Below are positions 43,224 through 52,705 of a DNA stretch of 64,000 bases, piece by piece. Position 1 is the first letter of the stretch. Each line of letters opens with the position of its first letter. Source of the DNA: Mesorhizobium sp. B2-1-1 (GTDB lineage Bacteria; Pseudomonadota; Alphaproteobacteria; Rhizobiales; Rhizobiaceae); NCBI RefSeq assembly GCF_006442975.2, contig NZ_CP083955.1:1-64000 (forward strand), given 5' to 3'. The notes below the pieces were generated by a model. It made no database searches and was not told the origin of the DNA. It saw only the letters and a list, made by a program, of their open reading frames with translations. A program made the position numbers and the translations under genes.

Positions 43224-44910
43224 ATGATCTCCCAAGTATTTGGATAATACGTGCCCGTTCGGCAGCTACGTCGGCTTCGTCGAGAATGTTCTGCTCCGCA
43301 ATAACCTGAGAGGCCAGTCCGACGTCAACAGGTTCCGTATGGAACGGCTCACTGTACAGCCATCCTTCCGCAAGCCCGATGAAATATACTGAGTGTGGAA
43401 AAATGGATGGCGAGCGAGGGATCAACAGGTCGATCGCGAATCGCGAGGCGTGAGCTGCGATAACAGACACATCTGCATCATCTGCGACCCAAGGAATGCC
43501 TACATTTCGATCCTCATATGACCTTTCGGGGCGCTCAACCACGAGTCCCTTCTCGGCGCACCAATTTTCGATCACTCGCCGCATCAGTGCTGGGCCGGGC
43601 TCAATGCCTGGCCGATGACGAGCGATCAGGCCGCCGATACCCCCGCCGTGAATTTCCGCCCATATCATTGGCTTCGCACCACTTTCGGCGGCGGCGCACA
43701 GATAGTTGAACGCCTCTGCGCTAGATGTCGCGTCAACAATAAGGTCGCACTGCGAGATGACTTCGATGAGCCCTTCGAGACTACCGCTCGACTCCTGTCC
43801 GCCAAGCCGCTGTCGACGAATGTCAGTTTGGGCCATCGGATTCACTAACTGGACGCGACGTGCAACGCCGTCTGCTTTGTGTGTCACGATATCCCGCCAA
43901 TCGAGATCATGCCGCACGAAGTTACCGGGCATAAGAACGTCATCATCGACTAGAAGAAAATTCCCAACGCCAGATCTGGCAAGGCTCGCTGCAACCTTGC
44001 TACCGAGTGATCCGCAGCCTACGATAGCCACCTTCCTTTCCAAGAGAGAGCGATGGTCCTCGCCCAGTCGATCCACGACTAGCTCGGGACCGACGATGGT
44101 CACCTTGGAAACGGAGTCTCCATACATCCGAAAGGCGTGAAGCGCTTTGCCCTGCATAAGCAGGACAACCCTTCTATTATCATCCAGCGGGAACCATTGG
44201 GCAGCCAAGTCAGCGCGAAAGTCTTTAACTGTCGCAATGGTTGGAAGGCTCGTTGCCGACGGCCATGGAATTAGAACCCCGTCGATGTTGAAGGATTCCG
44301 CTCGGAGGGGCTTTGGGATTGACGCGTCACGCCAGACTTCGGCACCATTCCGAGCAAAAAGTGAAGCGTAATATATGACGGCTTCGTCGTGTACTATGCA
44401 GTCGACCTTCCCTTCCAGGGGCACGTCTTGAGTGGCGGCAAATTCCAGCAAAGATGTCGTCGCTGCAAGCCGGCTCACCGTCCAACGAAGGTCCTGGCCG
44501 AGGGTCGTCTGATGCCGAGATGGAATTTCGGAGCTTGGTATTCGCTCCACCTCCATTTCAAGCAGACTATAGGCACTTCGAACCATATCTGCGCCTGTAA
44601 AATCCGAGTTCCAGTTGTCGGCGCCAATTTCAAGACATAACTCACCGCCAGCTCCCCACTGGTGGCTGGACCATCTAGACGTATCGCCTCGTTGCATCAC
44701 GAGCGGCGGTGAATGAGGAAAATGGTTGGGATATCGAAGATAAATCGGAAATATGCGTTCTCCGATCAAGATGTCGGCGTCCCAAACCAAACGAAGATGT
44801 TCATCGATTCGCCAATCGAGCGGGCGTAACCATTGGACTTCCCCAACGAGCGCTTCGATGGCGAGCCGCTCGTGCCGCGATCGATCCGCGTTCTGAAAAT
44901 ACCAGATCAA
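43198..44910 (-). CDS. E2-E1 ubiquitin-transfer-like fusion protein, Cap2-like
   Basis: A 570-residue fusion. An E2-like domain (residues 1-145) carries the probable catalytic Cys92 in GGELCLEIG, after HPP-like PHSPPLVM. A middle region follows (150-285). The C-terminal E1/ThiF domain (from 288) has the nucleotide loop VGCGSLGSKVAASLARSG, Asp322-324 in VDDDVLMPGN and Arg333. The TTG start overlaps the cyclase stop (TTGA). Length and order match Cap2 of type II CBASS, which conjugates the signalling enzyme to targets. Here the enzyme in that position is a class III cyclase. Confidence 0.9.
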   Translation of the reverse strand: MIWYFQNADRSRHERLAIEALVGEVQWLRPLDWRIDEHLRLVWDADILIGERIFPIYLRYPNHFPHSPPLVMQRGDTSRWSSHQWGAGGELCLEIGADNWNSDFTGADMVRSAYSLLEMEVERIPSSEIPSRHQTTLGQDLRWTVSRLAATTSLLEFAATQDVPLEGKVDCIVHDEAVIYYASLFARNGAEVWRDASIPKPLRAESFNIDGVLIPWPSATSLPTIATVKDFRADLAAQWFPLDDNRRVVLLMQGKALHAFRMYGDSVSKVTIVGPELVVDRLGEDHRSLLERKVAIVGCGSLGSKVAASLARSGVGNFLLVDDDVLMPGNFVRHDLDWRDIVTHKADGVARRVQLVNPMAQTDIRRQRLGGQESSGSLEGLIEVISQCDLIVDATSSAEAFNYLCAAAESGAKPMIWAEIHGGGIGGLIARHRPGIEPGPALMRRVIENWCAEKGLVVERPERSYEDRNVGIPWVADDADVSVIAAHASRFAIDLLIPRSPSIFPHSVYFIGLAEGWLYSEPFHTEPVDVGLASQVIAEQNILDEADVAAERARIIQILGRSFGQTPPAG

Positions 44911-46460
44911 GAAAAGCCGTCTTTCTTGGCTGGTCCGGTCGGGCGATTCTGAAAACTGTAGGGACTTGCGGGAGCCGACGCTGGTTTCAGTAAGCCGGCG
45001 GTTGCAAAGGCCGCCGCTGCTTTGGCGACCTTGTCGCCCTTGGACGACAACTCGGTAACGGCTACATCGTAGTCCAAATTGGCGCGCTTCCGCCTCGAAC
45101 CAAAAATACCGCGAACTGCATCATTGCCTTTGTCATAAGCATTCTGCCCGATAGCGGTTTCATGTTCTCCGCAACGATGCTGCTCCCGTTCCGCCTGTAT
45201 GACTCCCCGGCTTACAGAACACCGGACAAGCGCGCCTTTTACCCCGAGTCTCGTGACTGTCATCGGTCCGAATTCGAACCCAACAGCAAGCCCAAGGTCT
45301 GTCGCATCAGTGCCGTCATCTTGCAGTTTCTCGATTGCCAGGTCGAAACTGCTTCGCATCCCACCGGCGCAGAGCACCATATTGCTGATCGTCGTCTCGC
45401 TATCGGTAGTCTGAGCAGTGCCCTCGACTAGAAGGCCATGCACACAATCGCCGATGAAACGAACCTTCCGGCCTGAAAAGTCTTTGTGAAGAACGGCATC
45501 GAGCTCGCTGCGAATGACATGAAGAGCGCGCACGACGTGCTTTGCACCACTGTCGTCGCCAATGTTTGCGCTGACGTAGTTGGTGAAGTTGTCGATGTCG
45601 CCGTAAACTGTCGCGGCATCTTGCCGGCGCGAATTCCGGACCGACAGCGTTTCAATATCGAGAGTGCTGTACGGCGGCGTGTGACCGCTGAAGCTGAAAG
45701 AACCAATTGGGTTGTTGGTCAAGTCAGTCTTCCACTCAGAGACGATCTGATCTGCTGTCACGCTCAGATTGGCTGATTTTTGCGATGTTTCGATTTCCGA
45801 CGCCGAAAGCGGATTGACGTCTGGATTGTCGACGTCCTTCAATCCAATCACTTTGCGCGCGAGGTTCGTCAGATAAATCCCGGTAGCTTTCCCTCCCCCA
45901 GCCCGCTTGGCTGCATGGTTGGCGGGTTCACCCAAAAAAAGTGGTTCGCGGTGGCCGCGACGGCCATTGCTGACGGCAACGGCCTTCCCACTGTCGATAC
46001 CCACTCGAACCTTCGCCGCAGGGTGGTCGGCGTCCTCACCTGTTCGCTTCAGGACATCAATGATCAACTGACCAATTGCCACGGCGCGATGGATACGCCC
46101 GTCTTCAGTGTCGTACGGCTTGGTGACCACTGAATGTAAGCGCTGATTGTGAAAATCAACGAAAAGCGCGTCGACTTCCTGCAGAATTCGATGCACCGCG
46201 CGATAATGGAGGTTAAGAAAACGCAAGGTCCGTTTGTGGCAGGTTTCACCCTCCACGGTCGTTACGTTCAACATATCATCGAGATTGACGATATCGGCAT
46301 ACAAATGCACGCCATCCACGCGATAAGCTACCGTGCGCGGAAGGTTGTCGAGGTTTATGTCGCGAACGTATTTACGGATCTCAATGTCCTCGAGGCGGAC
46401 TTCACTCAGCCTAGTTTGAATGCGTTTCGCAGCACGATCACGATTCCAAGTCCGAGCCAT
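44907..46460 (-). CDS. Class III nucleotidyl cyclase with tandem cyclase domains, Pycsar PycC-like
   Basis: A 517-residue soluble protein. The first cyclase-like domain (about 45-205) has Asp56 in LYADIVNLD, the RVGIDSGKAVAV strand and the LGEPANHAAKRAG region that aligns with the Asn-Arg transition-state motif. The second Asp position appears lost. The second domain (about 280-430) keeps both metal Asps (Asp288 in VYGDIDNFT, Asp338 in FIGDCVHGL) and has a degenerate Asn-Arg segment. The tail is Pro/Ala-rich. There is no sensor domain. ATG 46460 has GAGGG five bases upstream. It is first in the operon with the E2-E1 and JAB genes and faces a cNMP-binding TIR-like effector, which suggests cCMP/cUMP-type defence signalling rather than housekeeping cAMP synthesis. 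Confidence 0.87.
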   Translation of the reverse strand: MARTWNRDRAAKRIQTRLSEVRLEDIEIRKYVRDINLDNLPRTVAYRVDGVHLYADIVNLDDMLNVTTVEGETCHKRTLRFLNLHYRAVHRILQEVDALFVDFHNQRLHSVVTKPYDTEDGRIHRAVAIGQLIIDVLKRTGEDADHPAAKVRVGIDSGKAVAVSNGRRGHREPLFLGEPANHAAKRAGGGKATGIYLTNLARKVIGLKDVDNPDVNPLSASEIETSQKSANLSVTADQIVSEWKTDLTNNPIGSFSFSGHTPPYSTLDIETLSVRNSRRQDAATVYGDIDNFTNYVSANIGDDSGAKHVVRALHVIRSELDAVLHKDFSGRKVRFIGDCVHGLLVEGTAQTTDSETTISNMVLCAGGMRSSFDLAIEKLQDDGTDATDLGLAVGFEFGPMTVTRLGVKGALVRCSVSRGVIQAEREQHRCGEHETAIGQNAYDKGNDAVRGIFGSRRKRANLDYDVAVTELSSKGDKVAKAAAAFATAGLLKPASAPASPYSFQNRPTGPAKKDGFS

Positions 46461-46524
46461 GATTTCCCTCAAAAAAATTCCGACGACTTAAGCAGTGTTA
46501 GTGTATGTTCACGATAAGTTCCAT

Positions 46525-46980
46525 CTAAATTTGCTGGAATTTACCTAGGAACAGCGCGCTTGTGGCTTGTGCCGTGCAGTGGGAGGCGACCGTGTGGTGT
46601 TGTGGCAGTACAATCAGTTTATGACGACGAAACACTGCGGGACGTCGTTCAGCGGCAGCCTGTCGGATTTTCCGGGGGCGAAATTCCGATATTTTGCGGC
46701 CGCCTCCCCGACGAAGCTTCACGACGGCCTTCATCCTTGGCAGCGTTGAAGTACTGCTCGCCGGGTTCTTCGATGGTGTGATCGGCCGCGTCCGCGTCGA
46801 CCGCAGCTCTTTGGCTTGGTAGGTGTCGTCGGCAAAACCCTCCAGCCAGGTGTCGGCTTCGGCGTCCGAACACGCAAACCGCGCAATCGCTCGGTCGTAA
46901 TCGGGCTTTTTCCGTGCGCACCATTCTAGCTTGATACCGTAGGTCGCTGCCCGACACTCTACCTGATGCGTGCCGAACAT
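46525..46980 (-). CDS. Possible hypothetical protein upstream of the cyclase operon
   Basis: A 151-codon open frame starting MFGTHQVECRAATYGIKLEW. The first half (RKKPDYDRAIARFACSDAEADTWLEGFADD) looks protein-like; the second half is rich in Arg, Pro and His and may be out of frame. There is no clear SD or family. The 720 bp between the cyclase and antitoxin genes hold no better candidate. Confidence 0.25.
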   Translation of the reverse strand: MFGTHQVECRAATYGIKLEWCARKKPDYDRAIARFACSDAEADTWLEGFADDTYQAKELRSTRTRPITPSKNPASSTSTLPRMKAVVKLRRGGGRKISEFRPRKIRQAAAERRPAVFRRHKLIVLPQHHTVASHCTAQATSALFLGKFQQI

Positions 46981-47184
46981 ACCACGAACATATCACGTGC
47001 GGCCATAACGAGACGAATCGGAAGGCAGTGAGCCCAGGATAAATTTTGGCGGCGCACCCGATCACCCGAAAGGCCGACCGCCCGGATGAAGCGGCAGCCC
47101 AGAGTTCAAGTCGACACTCTTGATGAGATCGGTTATCATGCTATATATGTAATCACCCTCACCAAACCAACGGAGTTGGATATC

Positions 47185-47865
47185 ATGGCACTTTCTAATG
47201 ACACCATCGAACTATCGGGATTTGGCGCACTCACCGGAACGCCTAAGCAGGTTGGCGACCAACTTGATCGGCTGACAGCGGAGCAGGTCATCGCACTAAC
47301 GTTCGAGCATGGGAGCGAACCCGCAGTTCGGGCGCTAGCCGACACGGTCGTCAGCATTGCGCCGTTGGTTCGAACCATCCTGATGCGTCGCCAGCGTGAG
47401 GCAATCAACTCGATAATTGAGGCCCTGGTCCCTCAGGTTCCGCCCCCACAGCATATGCTTGTCGAGGCGCGGATGGCGGCCGAGGCAAGAAAGGCCGTGC
47501 TGGAAAGCGGCGATTGGCTAACCGCTCCCCAAATCGCTAAGATGGCTGGGTTCAGCACAAGCAACCCAAGTGCACAGCCAAACAAGTGGAAGAAAGAGGG
47601 TCAGATCTTTGCCGTTCGGCATCGGGGTATAGACTATTTCCCTGGCTACGCTCTGGATTCCGCCACCGGATATCGGCCGATGAAAACGCTCGCTAAAATT
47701 CTGAGCGTCTTACACGGGAAGAAGGATGACTGGGGGCTCGCCTATTGGTTTGCATCCGTTAATAGCTTCCTCGGAGGCAAGCGTCCGCAAGATGTGCTCG
47801 CTGCGCAACCCGAGCGCGTTCTTGCGGCGGCCGAGGATGAGTTGGTAGGCGCACTCCATGGCTAA
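47185..47865 (+). CDS. Xre/MbcA/ParS-type antitoxin of a RES toxin
   Basis: A 226-residue protein. The middle holds a DNA-binding-like segment (WLTAPQIAKMAGFSTSNPSA, then KEGQIFAVRHRGIDYFPGYAL). The C terminus has the toxin-binding motif of the MbcA/ParS/Xre antitoxins (SVNSFLGGKRPQDVLAAQPE). It overlaps the RES toxin gene by 8 bp. ATG 47185 with CGGAG upstream is chosen over a longer frame from 47086. The first 130 residues, all helical in appearance, are longer than in minimal antitoxins. Confidence 0.8.
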   Translation: MALSNDTIELSGFGALTGTPKQVGDQLDRLTAEQVIALTFEHGSEPAVRALADTVVSIAPLVRTILMRRQREAINSIIEALVPQVPPPQHMLVEARMAAEARKAVLESGDWLTAPQIAKMAGFSTSNPSAQPNKWKKEGQIFAVRHRGIDYFPGYALDSATGYRPMKTLAKILSVLHGKKDDWGLAYWFASVNSFLGGKRPQDVLAAQPERVLAAAEDELVGALHG

Positions 47866-48544
47866 ATCAAAGATTGGACGGGGACCCCTGACAACACCAG
47901 TTCCCGTCCCATCGAACGATTTGCACGACAACATAACGCGAGCGATATGGCCAGCGGACCAAACTATCCATCGCATACATTTGAATCTCTATGCCGGCGC
48001 GGAATTCAATCCAGGCTTTAAAGGCAACGCCCGATTCAGCCCGATAAAGCGTGCAAATGGGGCAAGTGTCCCAACTCTCTATGGCGGTACGACCTTCGAC
48101 TGTGCGGCCATGGAAACCGTCTTCCACGATGTGCCATTCACCGCAGGCCTGAAGACTTACGACAAGGTGAAACTAGCCGATCAAGTCTATTCGCAGGTGG
48201 TGCCACGGAGGGATTTGGTCCTAGCTGATTTGAGCGTCACCGCGTTGCGGAAACTCGGCATCAAGCGCAGCCAGATTATTGACACTGAGAAGGACCGATA
48301 TCCTGCAACACGCCCCTGGGCTGAAGCCATTCACGCACAATGCCCAGATATCCAGGGACTTTGCTGGATTTCTCGGCAGGACGACCGGGCTCTCGCGGTG
48401 ATGCTGTTTGGCGACCGAATTCCGGCAAACATGTTGGTGCAGTCCGGCGCGTCGCTCGATTTGACCGGCAACTCTGACATCTATTCCGAGTTGCTCGAAC
48501 TCGCCGACCGGATCGGCGTAAAGATCGTAGGCGTCAGCTTCTGA
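47858..48544 (+). CDS. RES-domain toxin (NAD+ phosphorylase type)
   Basis: A 228-residue RES toxin. The name-giving residues are visible: Arg59 in GNARFSPI, Tyr75 and Glu86 in TLYGGTTFDCAAMETVFHDV, and a later Ser in the C-terminal part. Related toxins (MbcT, ParT, Res) degrade or transfer NAD+. It overlaps the antitoxin gene (8 bp) and the next, very large gene (1 bp, TGATG), so all three appear to be one operon. Confidence 0.85.
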   Translation: MAKSKIGRGPLTTPVPVPSNDLHDNITRAIWPADQTIHRIHLNLYAGAEFNPGFKGNARFSPIKRANGASVPTLYGGTTFDCAAMETVFHDVPFTAGLKTYDKVKLADQVYSQVVPRRDLVLADLSVTALRKLGIKRSQIIDTEKDRYPATRPWAEAIHAQCPDIQGLCWISRQDDRALAVMLFGDRIPANMLVQSGASLDLTGNSDIYSELLELADRIGVKIVGVSF

Positions 48545-51500
48545 TGGCTGAAACGGGCGACCAGGGCAAATCGGGAAACAGCAACGAGGTACTTGTTGAC
48601 CTCCCCAGCCGCGTCTTCCGGCAACCATCTGACCAGAGTGTGCCGCTATCAACGCGACTTGCCCACGAAATCCCAAAACCTAAGGATTGGCAGGCGCTGC
48701 AGCGCGGGTGTGTGATCTTGTTTCGCGATGAGCTGAACGACCCGAACACCGTTGAGTACGGCCGCGGCGGGCAGGATCAGCGCGGAATCGATGTAATCGG
48801 ACGTCGCAATGGCGATCCCAACCACTATGTCGGCGTCCAATGCCGAAGGGTCACAAAGCCGCTCAAGCAGGCGAAAATCCTCTCCGATTGCCGGGCGGCG
48901 CTGCAACTCGAGGCAGCACTGAAGGAGATCATTTTTGCCACAACCGCGGAAGACGATACCCATGCGACCGATGCAGCGGTTGCCGTTGAGAAAGCCCTGC
49001 GGGAAGAGGGCCACGACCTGACGGTTTCACTCTATGGTTGGGGAGCGCTCCAGGTCCTGATCGCCCTCCATGAGCGGGCGTACGCCTTTTTCTTCCCGGC
49101 TTCGGTATCCACGTCTGCCCCACAGCAGCCATTACCGGGAGACCGCGCTCCAGGCGACTTGGCGGGACAGATTGCCTTGCAAGTCGGCGAACAGCTTCGG
49201 CAAATGGGATTTGTTTCCTTACCGACAGATAGCTCATCGAATAGCAGTCTCTCCAGCGAGGATCCGGCGTTGCATGCCCGCATCGATACATTTCGCGATC
49301 TATTGGGAGAGGATCAGCCGCTTATTGCGGAGAAGGCACTTCTTGGGCTGCTAGAGAAGGAGGTCCTGGACAAGAAGCCGTGGGCCCGCTTTCGGATTGA
49401 AACCAACCTGGGCGCGGCGGCTCTCGATCTGGGCCGGGAGCCGGACGCGGCACGGCGGTTCGAAACGGCGCATTCGATCCGCCCTGATGATCCGAATGCC
49501 AATGCCAATCTCGCCTTGGCCCGGACGATTCAGGGACGATATTCCGAGGCCATGGATCTTGCGCAAAAGGCTTTGGCCGGTACGCCGCGTGCCGATCATG
49601 CGATAGGTTATCTACTCCAAGCAGCGGCGCGATCAGATTTCGCCGGCGACCCACATTCGCTCATCCCGCCGGATCTCGTCGATAGCACTCATGCGGATCT
49701 CGGTCTGGCAGAATTTTACAGCCGTCGAAACGTCTCCGATTGGGCAGAGCGAAATCGTCAGCTTGCACGAAAGCATCCCGAGGTCGCGGAATTCAAGCGA
49801 ATTGGGGCCGTTGCAACGCTCTCTATAGTCGTGACATCCGGCGCCACCGTTCCGGGAGCCCGTAGCCCGATCAGTCCCGATGAACTCAACACCGCGGCCA
49901 ACGATATGAAGGCAGTTGCGGAACATATGCTGGAAATCGGCTTTGCCGATCGACATGATCTTGTTGCCTATCTGAACAACGCTGGCGTCCTCCTGCGGCT
50001 GGGGGATCGGCCCGCGGAATGCGAGACACTGCTTAAGCGCGCAGCCGCCGTCGTTCACGGCGAGCCTCAGCTGCGACGTCTTCTCGCGTTATCTCTGATT
50101 GGCCAGAGCAGACCGAAGGATGCCTTGGCGACGCTGGAAGGCGATCGTGATCCCGAGAACCAGTTTCTCGCCGCTGACCTAGTCGCACTCGATGACCCCT
50201 CGGGAGCATTGGGTCGGGTGTTGGCTATTGATCCGGACGAGCTGAGCCCTGCCTTGGCAAGCTCACGATGGCATCTCATCGGCGAACTCGCGCTTGTTCT
50301 CGATGACGAAAGAAGGGTGCGGGAGGCGGTGGAAGCCCTTCGACAGCTGGGCACGGATAAAGTCGAGGCTGAGTTGCTCCTTATCCGCTGTGACAAGAAA
50401 ACCGGCGTTGGTAATGATGAGATCACGACTCGCCTGCGAAAAATTGTGGAGGGCTTGCCCGACACGGTTGATGTCGTCACGCGATATCAAGTCGCCGACC
50501 AGCTTCGCCACAACGACTTGCCGGAGGAAGCTGCCGCACTCTTGGACAGCGCTGTCGACCTGAACCGTCCCGGTCCCCTGACTACGATGTATCTGCAGTG
50601 CCTCGCCGCGGCCCGTCGGGATGAGGCTTTTCGGAATGCGCTCCAGCGTGCAGCACCAATCGTGCGCGACACACCCGACGTACTTTGGGCAACCGCAACT
50701 CACGCGTGGAACGTTGGCGACCTCTCTACGGCGCGTGCGTCCGTCGAAAGGATTTTGAGTCTCGATGCTTCGGATGCGGACGCGCGCCTTCTGAGAATTG
50801 AAATCCTGCTCCGTCAGAATCAATCGACGGAGATCGTCGCCGAACTCGATCACCCCCTGGAATTTCTTCGATACCGACGCCTTAAGGATCGCTTTCGAAT
50901 TGCAAGCTTGCTTGGCCACTTTGGCTACCTCGATAGGGCGGCGGCTCTTGCGTATCGCCTCTTTCTCGAGAACCGCGATCGATCGCAGGCATGGATGACG
51001 CTTTCGGCGCTCGTCATCGAGGAAGGCCGTACCGACAACGAAGATCGATCGTGGAATGCTAGAGTCGTTGCATCTGACGTTGCGGTGGACCTCAGCTACG
51101 ACGACGGCGAGCGGCTCTTTCTGGTGGTCGAGCCGGATCCCGATCTCCGTCGACTCGACAATGAATCCTGGGAGCCTGACCATCCGCTCGTCCGAGCACT
51201 CATAGGACTTTCAAGCGGTGATCGGTTCCTGGATCCATCTGGCAGGCCGGGCCAGATTATAGCGCTTCGCCACAAGTACGTCGCCCGACTTCACTACGTG
51301 ATGGAGCATCATGAGGGCCGCTTTCCCGAAATATTTGGGTTTCGGAAGGTGTCAATCGATATTGAGCGACCCGACGGACTCAATGACCTGATCGCCGAGT
51401 TGAAGCAAAGATTTGACTGGGTCAAGCAGGAGCAGGAAACCTACACGAACGGACCGTGGCCACTTGCTATGCTCGCGCATCGCATCGGCGTCGACACGAT

Positions 51501-52536
51501 CGAGGTCGCAGCTGGGCTGGCGTCCCAGGGAGTGCCGCTGAAAGTCGCGATCGGCAACGAGGCTGAACGAGATACCGCCGCAATCGCCGTCCGTGAGAAC
51601 GCGATCCAGGGATGCACGCTGGATCTCTTGGCATTCTGGACAGGCTGGCGGTTGAGGGCTCTCGAGACTATCGAGGCAACGTGTGGTCGAATTCATCTGC
51701 CTCAGAGCGTATCTGACCGGTTGCTTGCCCGTCGTGAACAAATTCAATTTTCTCTCAAAGACGGCCTCAAGACGGCTCAATACGACAACGGACGGATCGC
51801 TGCGACGGAAGTCGCTCCGGAGATCGTCAAGACCTGGCTCGAAGATATCGACAAGGCGATAGCGTGGGTCGAAACCAATGCCCACGTTTGTCCGTTGCTT
51901 CTGACCGACGAACTGCCCAAGGAATTGATTGAATTCTTGCAGGGTGGGAAGAGCGACTTCTTCGACAGCGTAGCCTTGGCCATCCAGAACAAGCATCTAT
52001 TGATCAGCGACGATCGGCCTATCAGGGAGTTTGCGCACATTATGGGATGGAGCCGTAGTGCATGGCTTCATCAAGTGTTCGGGGTCGCGGCCGAACACGG
52101 CCATATTGACTTCGACACGTTCATTCGCTGGTCAGCTGACTTGGTAGATAGCGGCCATACATACATTGGAGTTTCGGGCATTGCTCTGGCTCGCGCATTT
52201 CGACTCGACGCCGCCGAAGGCCAGGCACCGGGATATTTGTACCGGACTTTGTGCGAGGTCATAGGTGGGCGAGGCGCGGAGCCAAAATCCCACGTGCTGG
52301 CGGCGCTACAGTGTCTTCGTGACCTCTGGTCGGATGGTTCTACTTACCCATTCCGGCAGGCTGCGACCGGATTGTTGCTCGAGCACTTGATCAAAGGGCG
52401 ATCGGACTACGTTGCGTTGCTGCGTACGATTCAACGGCATGTGCAAGATCTACCGTTTCTCGTCGACTATTTGGTGCGTTGGGTCCGCGGGCATTTTCTT
52501 CCCACCGATACCTTGCGACCCACACGGCCCTATTAG
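48544..52536 (+). CDS. Giant protein: Mrr-like nuclease, TPR array and PIN-like domain
   Basis: A 1330-residue soluble protein. An N-terminal restriction-endonuclease-like domain (about 40-190) carries Asp in RGIDVIGRRNG and a Q-x-R in VGVQCRRV where Mrr enzymes have Q-x-K. A long helical repeat array follows (about 235-850; clear TPR signature AALDLGREPDAARRFETAHSIRPDDPNA-like, here abbreviated). The last third includes a PIN-like domain: TLDLLAFW near 1025, DSVALAIQNKHLLISDDRPIREFA near 1140-1165. It is coupled to the RES toxin by TGATG and is followed by a trypsin-like gene. The domain set suggests a conflict or defence protein with two nuclease modules; no named family is recognised. Confidence 0.78.
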   Translation: MAETGDQGKSGNSNEVLVDLPSRVFRQPSDQSVPLSTRLAHEIPKPKDWQALQRGCVILFRDELNDPNTVEYGRGGQDQRGIDVIGRRNGDPNHYVGVQCRRVTKPLKQAKILSDCRAALQLEAALKEIIFATTAEDDTHATDAAVAVEKALREEGHDLTVSLYGWGALQVLIALHERAYAFFFPASVSTSAPQQPLPGDRAPGDLAGQIALQVGEQLRQMGFVSLPTDSSSNSSLSSEDPALHARIDTFRDLLGEDQPLIAEKALLGLLEKEVLDKKPWARFRIETNLGAAALDLGREPDAARRFETAHSIRPDDPNANANLALARTIQGRYSEAMDLAQKALAGTPRADHAIGYLLQAAARSDFAGDPHSLIPPDLVDSTHADLGLAEFYSRRNVSDWAERNRQLARKHPEVAEFKRIGAVATLSIVVTSGATVPGARSPISPDELNTAANDMKAVAEHMLEIGFADRHDLVAYLNNAGVLLRLGDRPAECETLLKRAAAVVHGEPQLRRLLALSLIGQSRPKDALATLEGDRDPENQFLAADLVALDDPSGALGRVLAIDPDELSPALASSRWHLIGELALVLDDERRVREAVEALRQLGTDKVEAELLLIRCDKKTGVGNDEITTRLRKIVEGLPDTVDVVTRYQVADQLRHNDLPEEAAALLDSAVDLNRPGPLTTMYLQCLAAARRDEAFRNALQRAAPIVRDTPDVLWATATHAWNVGDLSTARASVERILSLDASDADARLLRIEILLRQNQSTEIVAELDHPLEFLRYRRLKDRFRIASLLGHFGYLDRAAALAYRLFLENRDRSQAWMTLSALVIEEGRTDNEDRSWNARVVASDVAVDLSYDDGERLFLVVEPDPDLRRLDNESWEPDHPLVRALIGLSSGDRFLDPSGRPGQIIALRHKYVARLHYVMEHHEGRFPEIFGFRKVSIDIERPDGLNDLIAELKQRFDWVKQEQETYTNGPWPLAMLAHRIGVDTIEVAAGLASQGVPLKVAIGNEAERDTAAIAVRENAIQGCTLDLLAFWTGWRLRALETIEATCGRIHLPQSVSDRLLARREQIQFSLKDGLKTAQYDNGRIAATEVAPEIVKTWLEDIDKAIAWVETNAHVCPLLLTDELPKELIEFLQGGKSDFFDSVALAIQNKHLLISDDRPIREFAHIMGWSRSAWLHQVFGVAAEHGHIDFDTFIRWSADLVDSGHTYIGVSGIALARAFRLDAAEGQAPGYLYRTLCEVIGGRGAEPKSHVLAALQCLRDLWSDGSTYPFRQAATGLLLEHLIKGRSDYVALLRTIQRHVQDLPFLVDYLVRWVRGHFLPTDTLRPTRPY

Positions 52537-52705
52537 CTGCAACGAGAACATCCACCATATCGATTCCCTGAGGCGGACGACCGCGCCGCTGGGCTTGCTT
52601 GGCGCGCGGCACTGTCGCTGCAGGCAAGATGCGCGTGTGCCGCAAAGGTTGCCTAGCCAGGTCCAATCGTGCAGGTTGCTACGCTTGAAGGATTCAAGCC
52701 GGCAG

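Noticed and set aside
46649..47065. A second minus-strand frame and plus-strand frames between the cyclase and antitoxin genes
   Set aside because: Composition looks like antisense high-GC noise, with no start signal or motif.
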